Assembly (NCBI GenBank): GCA_020137815.1
Contig: CM035353.1
Location: forward strand, 3,890,210 to 3,954,209
DNA: 64,000 bases
DNA from: Hormiphora californensis
Lineage: Eukaryota; Ctenophora; Tentaculata; Cydippida; Pleurobrachiidae
Direction of reading: 5' to 3'
Shown here: piece by piece, positions 1-12,200 of the stretch
Layout of the letters: every line of letters begins with the position of its first letter
Position numbering within the stretch: the stretch's first letter is position 1
Program-made: the position numbers and the translations under genes
The notes under the pieces: generated by a model
What the model was told of the DNA's origin: nothing
Seen by the model: only the letters and a program-made list of their open reading frames with translations
Databases searched by the model: none

Positions 1-1411
<1,411 letters not shown>

Positions 1412-2390
1412 GTAGGTCAGATGAAATCATGCAGCAATCAAATTATAGCACAGCTGAACCAAAAAAGTTACAATAGTTCTGACAGCTATCTGAATTAAAA
1501 ATTCAAAAATTCAAATTTAAAATTATGAAATTATAAAGATCCTTGCCTTAGAAATCTTACACTAATTCACAGTTTTTAAAACGCTTTAAACCGATGTTGT
1601 TTCTCTCATCCTGTTATCCATTCTCCAAGTAATGTTCATAATGATAAGGAGACTGGAGGGAGAATCTGAGTAAATAAGATATGAGAAAACAGTCGTGCCT
1701 GAACCTCAGGTTTAGGCCATGGTTATTTTCCACTGAGACCTGAGAACACATGACATTATATCCTGAATTTCAATATGTTTTTGTTTGTATTGTTTGGTGG
1801 TACAAGTGTATATTGTTTAGTGACGTCTGTGTATATTGATGCAGCCATGTATTGTTTATAAGTGACGTCAGTCGGAAACCCTGCAGAGCTAAGTGTTTCT
1901 CGCTCATTACCACCCCCCCCTCCTTAAAACACAATGTAGCATTCATAGAAGTTGTTCGAAAAGGAAATGATGGTTAATCGGTCCCCGCACACAAATCGAT
2001 CTCTTCCCGGCCACCATTTGTATGAATGCCTGTTTTGTTCCGGGGAGCGGGGGGAAACAGGCCGGTCGAGCAAGCTGCAGACCAATGCTTCATTGTGCCG
2101 GGTTAAAACGCATATTAGCATAGTACCCAGGCGGGTCGAATGTTCACGTTCATTTAGCTCATGGTTGTCATGAGAACCATTAACGCTTGTGTTCACGTGC
2201 GCTTTTCAATATATAGAGCGAGACCATTATACGACTGGTATATTCTATTCGTTCAGCTGGTATCTTATACCAGCTGAACGAATAGAGTAGAACTAGAACA
2301 TAAAATGGAGAGCTGAACGAGAGCCGGAAATGTGGAAAGCTTTTTTTCAAGTTTTCTTTTATATTGTGAAAAGTATTTTTCTTTGTGTCA
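1412..2390. other. Non-coding stretch between receptor-like gene fragments
   Basis: No convincing exon is seen. Around 1688-1745 lies a diverged piece similar to the ends of the 376-1237 and 10828-11023 elements (GAAAACAGTCGTGCCTGAAC). A C-run lies at 1911-1920. Positions 2245-2285 form a hairpin with 19-bp perfect arms (CTATTCGTTCAGCTGGTAT) and a 3-base loop. Confidence 0.5.
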
Positions 2391-2974
2391 GGCTATAAGC
2401 ATACTGATCGTGATGATCATAATCAGGTCAGTGTGCGGAGATTTTGATGGTCACCATCAAAGAAGCGCACACACTGATGGTTATCATCATGATGGAGGCT
2501 TGATGCATCATGATGTTCTCAAACCATAGTGTGTTCACGTTTGATCATCATAAACCATAGTGTGCGCACGTTTGATCATCATAAACCATGCTCAACTTGC
2601 CTTTTGATCATGATCATCATGACCAGTGTGCTCAGCATGATGATGCTATCTCCCCCTTGCCTAGTCGCGCGCTCTGAGAGGCTGTTGCATATCACGTGAC
2701 CTGTACAACAGCCTCTCAGTGCGCGCGATTCGTACCACGTGGTACATATCACATGACTACAGTGCAGCCCTCCATAAGAATAAGATCAGAACGTGCGCAC
2801 ACTAGGTGTTGATGATCATCATCCAACTTAAGAGACGGCTCCGGGGCCAGCTCTTACGTGATGATCATAATGTTCCGCACACTGCAGTTTTTTGCAGATG
2901 ATGATGATCAAAACCATGAGCACACTTCATCTTTTTAACTGATTATGATCATCACGATCAGTATGCTTATAGCC
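2391..2974. mobile_element. Palindrome-rich TIR element (about 0.58 kb)
   Basis: The left end (2391-2424, GGCTATAAGCATACTGATCG) is the exact reverse complement of 2941-2974. The interior is dense in TGATGATCATCA-type palindromes and contains two near-mirrored CTGAGAGGCTGTTG segments around 2675-2720. No open reading frame of note and no obvious target duplication. It looks like a non-autonomous DNA transposon. Confidence 0.65.
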
Positions 2975-3077
2975 TTACGGCTTCTGCAATTGCACTTGTC
3001 GATATCCCTACTTATAATATTGTACATACAGTATACTGTCAAACTGTTCAATTTCATCTTTCAAGAGAACTAGAAAG

Positions 3078-3213
3078 CTTTCGTTTTTCTGAAACTGTCA
3101 ATCATATAATTCTACAAAAGCCATTAAAATTAATTTCAATAACGGCCGTTATTGAAATTAATTTTAATGGCTTTTGTAGAATTATATGATTGACAGTTTC
3201 AGAAAAACGAAAG
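3078..3213. repeat. Perfect 136-bp palindrome
   Basis: Two 68-bp arms are perfect reverse complements around the centre AACGGCCGTT (3141-3150) with no loop. It ends 18 bp before the probable start codon of the receptor gene at 3232, so it probably lies in that gene's 5' UTR or promoter. A cruciform-prone insertion or a MITE relic are both possible. Confidence 0.9.
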
Positions 3214-3231
3214 AACTATAATTCTTCCAGA

Positions 3232-6200
3232 ATGTTAATTGTTTTACTGTGTTGGGTTATGCACCTAACCATGGTGGTGGAAGGTTATGAAAGCTACCAT
3301 TACCTGTCTTATTACTACATAGCGGAGCTAGACACCACCCTGAATTCTTCTTCAACCTTCTGCATGGAAGTTGCCTTCATGGAGGGCGATGTGAGTTTTA
3401 TATTAATACTAGCGCACCCATTGGGTGCGCCACAAGTAATAGTTTTTTTAATAACCCACCCGGCTTCGCCGGGTGGTTCTTTTCGCCCTTTCAACGTCAA
3501 TAACACGGTTGCCAAGGCAACTGAATTGGTAACTATGGGGACTGCCCTGTTAAAAGTCATTCGAAAATATCAACAAACTTCCACTGGAAGTTCAAAAAGT
3601 TTGAGCAACAGCTTTACAGCTTTGGGCACATAAAGTGTTTTATGAAGGAGCAGCCTGTCGCGTAGATACCGCTGAACGAACGACCACCACTTCGACGCGA
3701 CATCTCCAAATTATAATAGAGATATTATTACAATTTGAAAGCTTATTCGATAAATCTTAACAGTTTTCACTAACGCTAGGTTTCATTTTGGCAATTATAA
3801 TGTCATCTTAATTTATCGTCAGGATCTGTCTCGAAACCACTCTGGGATCCATGCAGTGATTTATTAAACTTACTTCTTTATAAGGGAGATAACTTTCACA
3901 TCTACTGGACCAACACCCCCCTCAATGGATCTCACAAAGTACAAAAGGATACCAAAACGGAATACTTCAACAGTTGCCCCGCGGACACAAAACTATGGTA
4001 CATCCGCTGTTCTTCCAGTGACAATAAGATCCAACTGTATTGCGGTGACATCCTTGTTTTGGAGCGTGGTATAGATTGGCCCCAAGGAGCAGAGGGTAGT
4101 GAGTTAGAGATCATCTTTAAAGATGCGACAAACCCAGAAAATGAGGATTCAAATGGTAGATATTGGTCCTGGAATAAGTACTGTAAGTACGGGTTTATAT
4201 GTTGGGTTTAGATCTATTCGGGGCCTGGCAAGGCCCCCCGACCCGAACATAACCCAATCTCAACCCATCCCCCCTAAAACAACGGGGCCGAGCCGACAGG
4301 CCCTCTATAACAGATGCCAAAAAACCATAACCATAACCATAACCATAACCATAACCATAACCATAACCATAACCATAACCATAACCATAACCATAACCAT
4401 AACCCTAACCATAACCATAGATATTTTTAGAGTGAAAGTTTTGAAGCTCCCTGAAGTAGTAGAGAGGTGTTCTATGGCTCGTTGGAAAGGTCTCGAGGTC
4501 CCGCGTGGGGGTGTGGCGATGGCCATACCCAAACCTATAAGGGATAGGACGCGAAAAACAGTCAAAATAATTATTTCACCTTTCTACTGCTTCTAATTGC
4601 CGAGTTCAGCATACCCCTTAAGGGGTATGCTGAACTCGGCAATTAGAAGCAGTAGAAAGGTGTTCTAGGGTGCGTTCGAAAGCTCTCGAGGTACTGAAGT
4701 AATTGGAATGTAATTGGAAGTAATGACATGTAATTAAAATGTAATTACATGTAATTAAAGGGTAATTACATGTAATCAAAAGGTCTAAATGACCCCAAAT
4801 GACAATTTAGACATATTTTGACATATTTGGAGGCCCTGAGACCAGCGGGTGGCCAAATTTAATCAGGTTTCGGGTCGGCTGACGTAAAAACTCCGCGTTT
4901 TGGTCGAGATATATACATACACGTAAACAGCTCGTTTAGCAGAGTGATATTAAGATATTATTTCATTCCAATTTGTAGATGATGTAGGTGTTGTAGGTGC
5001 TCTTAATTCTGTGTTATTACCCCTAACTATTTGTAGATGCTGAAAAGATCTCTGGAAGTGGTCCGGTGGAGACAGATGAAGCGTATTACCAAAACATTGC
5101 GGATAAAAACACGGCATACAGAGTCTTCTTTTTCTACTACCCCGACAGCGTTTCATCAACAACAATGCACTTGAAAAACTCCATTGACTACGAATGGAAG
5201 TTTGATGACTCATTCATTGGCTATTTCTATTATACAATTGACCTAGAGATACGCTACGCGAATGAAGGTAAACAACTTTAGTAGTAGTTTGAATTTTTAG
5301 ATTAATTCTGAATTTTATCCCACATATTATTTACAAATTCCTTCAGAGCTCAGCTTACTGGGAATGAATTTAACAGATAATCAGGATCACTTTACCATAA
5401 CTACATGTAAGGAAACATGCAAAGGATCGGGAACAGGGAACTCAAGAGTGATAAAACTTAAACTAGAAACAGATACATCTTCCCTCAAGCTTTTTTGCAG
5501 CTTGACAAACACGGAGATGTGCCGAATAGAATATACAACGCCGTTTACTCAAAATGGAATAATTTTGGAGTTGTTCTCTCGAACAGAGGATGTAGTAAAA
5601 GGCAGTCTCTACTTTGCACATAGTAAGGAAATAAAAAATGTTATTGATAAAAACACTGATTTGGTAGTCTGTAATAGGTACAGAATTTGTTATGTTTCCT
5701 AACCTTTCAGTTTCTGATATTTGTACAGTGGCCAATTCAATCCCAAGAACTAACGCATTCTATGGTGATGGTAAGATATATAATAAAATTTTTAATTTAA
5801 AATTTAAATAGAAACACCATGCCCCAAAAATAGTACATTTTTAATTGTAGGATTGTTTAACACAAGAATAAACAACTTTTTTCACGTGTTTTCTTGACTT
5901 ACAGTGAATAATATTTTCAAATTCACAGGTCTGATCAATGATAAAATGTTGGTTAGCTCGACTACCCAGGCTGCCAAATCCTCTGCTTGGTCTGTGATTA
6001 ATGGTGACTATGATGGACAAAACACATGTTCAAAGGAGGCTGACATATCAAACATCAACAATTACTTGAAGATCGATCTCTTTAGAAAGTATACGGTGAA
6101 GCGTGTCAGCATTTTCCAGGTCTCATCAAAGCAACAATGTGAGATGTTCCAGGCGAAACGATTAAAAGGAGCTAAGGTAGATGCAGCTTATAAATTCTTT

Positions 6201-9200
6201 TTGCAACTCGTCGACATGATCGATGATCGTAGTATATTGTACTAAGTATAACAGTCGGACCCCAATTTATCGGAAACCCCGATATGGACAAAACTCTTTC
6301 CCCTGAGGGTGCCGTTAAATCGGGTTTGGTTGTACAGAGTGTACATCAAAGTTAATGAAATATAATTTATAGATTTTCGTTGGCACTACACTGTGTGGCA
6401 CTGTATCAGAGGAGGATGCTGTGAAAACTGTGATTGAAATGGATTGTGGTACAATCGGAATCAGAGGAAGTTCAGTGTGGGTGAACCATACATCCATCAC
6501 TATTTGTGAGATTTCTCTATACGGTAGGTAAAAATTACAAAACAAAACACGAGTAAAAAGTATGCACTTTGCTCCTCAAGTGCAGCTTTCATTAAACCCC
6601 TGACTATTATAATGACTACCTATATTCCTACAGGCTCGCGACTTGATGATGTAGGAGATGGAATTGTTACAAACTATAATGAAACAGTGTACCAGCTAGA
6701 GGGGAAATACGTGACACTCAACTGTAGCTTTCATAACATAAGAAGTGCTTGGTTTAACTCAACTGACCAGCGTAACATTACAGGTAATTAGGAAATGTTA
6801 ACTTCAAATGTTCAATTATAAATTATCTAACAACTAGTGAGCGTCTCTATAACAGTCCGTCATACACATTTTTATTAATAATAGACAAATATCAATCAAG
6901 TTTTATTCTAGAGAAGGGATGGTTCTTCTTATTAATCAAATGCTATTTATCGTCGTGGGTTAACCATTTATTATTAATCTCTATAACAGTCCGTCATACA
7001 CATTTTTATTAATAATAGACAAATATCAATCAAGTTTTATTCTAGAGAAGGGATGGTTCTTCTTATTAATCAAATGCTATTTATCGTCGTGGGTTAACCA
7101 TTTATTATTAATCTCTATAACAGTCCGTCATACACATTTTTATTAATAATAGACAAATATCAATCAAGTTTTATTCTAGAGAAGGGATGGTTCTTCTTAT
7201 TAATCAAATGCTATTTATCGTCGTGGGTTAACCATTTATTATTAATAATATTAATAGTCGTGTGATTTGCACGTGAATGCTAGGTTTGAGTGAATATATA
7301 ATGTACATTTAAATCCTCGCTTTTATATTCATTATCATCACTAGCAAAACTGGGGCGATCGTACCGATCGCAAATCGAGGGACCTGTTTCTATCTTTTCC
7401 TCTCTGCCTCACTCTGTCTGTCTGTCGCTATGTATCTCTATCTCTCTATCTCTATCTCTCTATCTCTATCTTTCTGTCTCTCTCTCTCCCCCACAAAGTC
7501 CTAGTGATAGACCAGGTAGCTAAGCGAGCTACCTTGTGATGTGATCCCTCTCTTTTTCTTTCTCTCTTTCTCTCCCTTTTATGTATGTGATGTGACCCCT
7601 CAAGTTCGCAAGCAGTTCTCAAGCACTTGTGATACGTGATACTTACGAATCACGTCGTCACACTGACGGATCACGTCGTCACACTGACGGATCACGTCGT
7701 CACATTGACGGATCACGTCGTCACATTGACGATAGGGTGTCACATTTCCGTGCAAATTTGCATTAGATATAGTTAGATTAAGTCCAAAAACCAATTAAAT
7801 AAATTAGTTTGGATGCCCGGGGCCCATACATGGTGTCACGGGGGTAACACCTTTAGGCTACTGCCATAATTAACGGCATATCTCGTTAATTGTTAATTGT
7901 TATATCCTTCAATCTATCTCTATCTATCTCTCTCTCACTCTCTCTCTCTCTCTCTCTCACACACTATTTCTCTCTCTCTCTCTCTTTCTCTCTCACTGTT
8001 TCTTTCACTATATCTCTCTTTTTTCTCTCTCCTCTTATTTATCTCTCCGTCTTTCTTGATTATATCTCACTCTTTCTATCCTAATTTCTTTTGCCTTTAT
8101 CTCTCTCGATATCCATCATTTATGACAGTAACCTAAAGGACAAAGGTGTTACCCCGTGACACCACATGGGCCCGGGCATCCAAACTAATTTATTTAATTG
8201 GTTTTTGGACTTAATTTCTGTTATTTTTGGTGTTAAATAGAAAAAGCTATTTTTTCTGATTTCTGCATATTTTCGAACTTGAATAGTTCATACATAAGCG
8301 AATAACGACTAAACGGTGAGAGATACGACTTTTTGTCAGGGGGACGACCCCCCATAAATCGACTATTCTGCGCTGGAATATCTCCATGAAAACGTTCTAG
8401 GACCAGCCGAATATTAAGAACTAGAAAGCCCATTGAACACCCCCCACCCGTCTCTATGTCCCCGCCCCCCCCCCCCTCTTACTCTTCGTCTCTCCATGTC
8501 GGGGTAAAGAGGTTGGTATTATAGTGGTAGAGCGCTCATGGTGATAAACATCAAGGGAAATTCCGCTAAATAACATGTAGAATCAGTTGATAAAGATCCG
8601 TAGAATTGAAGCTGTGTAGAGAATCAACGGGGTACGTAGGTAGAAAGGCTTTGGTAATCATGGCGACCCCAGCAGTAGATCCCAAAACACCACGAAACAC
8701 CACAGGAACACGCAACAAACAACATGCACGTGCAGTATCCCCCCAAAACCTCCAATATCCCTCCCAGGGCACTTCCTTGGCAACCCCCTCTATTTGCACG
8801 TGGGATACTCCATCATACTCATCACGCCACTCATTCCTACTTTATAAAATTATATTCTTAATTTTAAGAATATGCATTAAATCATGAATCGGTGCATAAA
8901 TATGCAAATAACGGCTTAACAGTGCCAGATAGAGATTTTTGTCCCGAGTAAGACCCCCCATAAATCGACTATTTTGCGTCGAAATATGTCCATGAAAACG
9001 TTCTAGGATCAGCCGAACTGGAAATATTAAGAATATGCATTAAATCATGAATCGGTGCATAAATATGCAAATAACGGCTTAACAGTGCGAGATACGACTT
9101 TTAGTCCGGGGGACGACCCCCCCATAAATCGGCTATTTTGCGTCGAAATGAAAACGTTCTAGGACCAGCCGAAGTGAAAATATTGAAAATATGCATAAAA

Positions 9201-12200
9201 TCGTGAATAGGTGCATAAATATGCAAATAACGGCTTAACGGTGCGAGATAGAGATTTTTGTCCCGAGTAAGACCCCCCATAAATCGATGATTCCGCGTCG
9301 AATAAGACCAGTTTCAAGATTCTATGACCTTCGAGTCATGTCATATCGCGACCATGGTTTAAATGAATATTTAATGACTAATTAATGAATAATTAATGAA
9401 CTATGGCGATTTCGAAGTTCTCACACAGCTATTACCGAGCGCAATGATGTAAGGAACCACTGTTCCAAACGGCAAGTCTCTACTTGTGGTTTAGGAGAAC
9501 ACTCAAAGATAAAAAAGCGTCCTCCTCCCCTCCCCTCCCCTCCCCTCCCCCTCCTTACATTTTTGCATTTTGGGACCCCTCTGGCAAATTTTTACCTTAC
9601 ATCCGATCGTTCTGAAAATTTGCATGCCTCTTCTCCTATATGAGGGCCCTCAGAGTACAAAATTTCAGCTCTCTACTTCATCTGGAACATGCTTTTTTAA
9701 AGCATCAAAAACCCCGAAATCTGCAATGGTATATAGTAGCACTGGTTTCACGCGCTTGTGTGTAGAAGTGTTGCGTGTGCTCTCTCTTTTGTTTTTTGAG
9801 TTAGAGGGTATTTCTCTTAGGTGGGGGCTGTGCCCCCACACCCCCGTTTATGGTGGGGGCTGTGCCCCCACACCCCCCTTTTGGGCCCGGGGCACTTGCC
9901 AGTGCTATGATTATAATTTGGAAATGTCGCTATAGCGACATTTCCAAATTATAATAGAGATTGGCTCAGTTCGTTAACTCAAATTCCTGTTTAGATTGGA
10001 AAACGTCATATGCTGCTGTTAACGTTATGACAGCAGCACTGCCAGTAAAATACACCTGTAAGCTGGAAAACAACAAACTGGAAAAGACCATCACTGTCAG
10101 TCCTATAAAAATAACAGACTGTAAGTTGCATAGCATAAGCAAGAGTTGGTTTAATAGTTAGCCCTCAAACTAGGCGCTGACCTTAATCTCACAAAGCTAT
10201 AACAGCCGCTTCGGAAACATTTTTATACTAACACTGTTATTGAATGATAACACCCCCAAAAAGTAAATCAGATAATTAAAGAAATAATAAAACAATAATA
10301 AAACAATTAAAGAAATAATAAAACAAACATTTGGCTACTAAAATCAAAGTCCAACTATAAAATTATTATAGGTTACTGAAACTTTTGGATGAAATAACTT
10401 TTTATTTTAGTTACAGCGGTTCTTGAAAATCGAGGAGGAACAGTGGACTGCGTGGTTGAGAAATGGACACCAAAGGGCGGAAATAAATCCGTTTATCTTT
10501 GTCCCGATCACCTGTCAACATACGAGTACAGTTCTCTTGGTAGCTTGTGCATCTTTGATAGACCCTGTAACAGTTCCTCTCTCAACTACCAAGCGTGCGG
10601 GTGCAGCCATATTGATATCACCATGGTCGACACCATCAATCAGGTGAAAACTTTTTGTACTAGTAAATAAATAAGTATTAGTTAATACTTATTTATCAAT
10701 TAACTTCTATGCAGTGACTGTGAATTTTAATAAATAGGAAAGGTTGTAGAGTCTACACACTATATGTATGTGTCGCGGTTTGACAGCCATATATATATAG
10801 TTTGACCCGCGGCTGTATTTTGAATAGCGGGGGAAACAGCCGTGCCTGAACCCGAGGTTCAAGCCAAGGTTATTTTTCATTGAGACCTGAGATCTTAGGT
10901 TTCAATGACGGCTATTTCCTTAAATCTCAGGGAATAGCCGTCACTGAAACCTGAGATCTTAGGTCTCAGTTGAAAATAGCCGTGGCCTGTATCTGAGGTT
11001 CAGGTACGACTGTTTTCCCCCACAGCACGCAAGATAAAACTCCTTAAATCCTGTAGTAGGCCAGTTTCGACCACCGTGAAATATATCAAGCATAGACATT
11101 TTGAATTGTACATAATCTCAGCTTTCCAATGCGCCCACGCTCATGCTTCAACTCCATCAGGATCAGGTGGAAGACCAAGATGACCAAGAAGATGACCAAG
11201 ATGACCAAGATGACCAAGATGACCAAGATGACCAAGATGACCAAGATGACCAAGATGACCAAGAAGATGACCAAGATGACCAAGATGACCAAGAAGACCA
11301 AGAAGATGACCAAGAAGATGAAGGATCAGATGTGTTCAATATAGAGACACTATTCTGTATCTATAAAGGTGGCGCTGGAAGATACCTAGCTGTTTATACT
11401 GAGCTCATGTGTCAAAGTCAGGTATTTATACCGGATAGAGTACAACTTACAGTATCCCTTGCAGTATCCCTCTATTAGCAGTCCATATACATTTGCTGTT
11501 TTCAAATTTGTGATCTATATTCCCCTTTCAGAGTTTTTGTGAAGCCGGTGGAACGGTATGCAATACTACAGCTGGTAATGTCACGAGTGAAGATGACGGA
11601 GAACCTTCTACAGATTTATCTACTAAGAAGTGTATTGGAAGTACGAAACTCTTGGCGAAAGGCTTGGATTGTAATCGACAATTGGATTGTGACAAATCCT
11701 TTGTCCTGAATATGACGAGTAACAAGCAATACTTCAAGTTTGAGGACGAATACAGTTGTGGGAGTGAAGACCAAAACTTCCCTTCCGGGGGTGCTACCGG
11801 AGTGAATTGCAGCCGAACGTAAGTGTAGTGTACTAAACTTTCTCAAACTACACTGCTATTTGGTAACATAGACACCTGGCGGCGCCAGTGGCGGGGGTCG
11901 CGCCAGGTGTCTATGTTACCAACACTGCTATAGTACCAGTGTAGTAAGTAGTGTACTAAACTTTCTCACTAACAGTGCAGTAACACTACTGTGTAGTATG
12001 TATAGTTATAATCATGATAATTTAGTAACAGCACCGTTTTTGTGAAAGGTGCCGGGACTTGTCACAGCTAGTAATAAAATGAAATCTTTTCAGGACATCA
12101 GCATCAACGGAGAATATTTGGGTGCCACCTCTTTATTTGTGTGATGGCCATAACATGTGTTCAGGGTCGGAAGATGAGGCTTCGTACTGTGATGATACTT

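Noticed and set aside
3190-3633. 147-residue frame taken as one small gene
   Set aside because: The first 14 codons lie in the palindrome and leader, and after 3391 it runs past a good donor into repeat R1. Only 3232-3391 is exon.
4123-4596. 157-residue frame with (TI)n and its antisense (MV)n frame
   Set aside because: They read through the CCATAA array and an intron; the real exon ends at 4182.
8515-8590. tRNA-like D-arm text GTGGTAGAGCGCT
   Set aside because: No matching anticodon stem, T-arm or B box downstream, so not a tRNA or tRNA-derived SINE on this evidence.
11086-11344. Hydrophobic VILVIL minus-strand frame and KMTKMT frame as membrane or basic proteins
   Set aside because: Shadows of the 9-bp acidic repeat.
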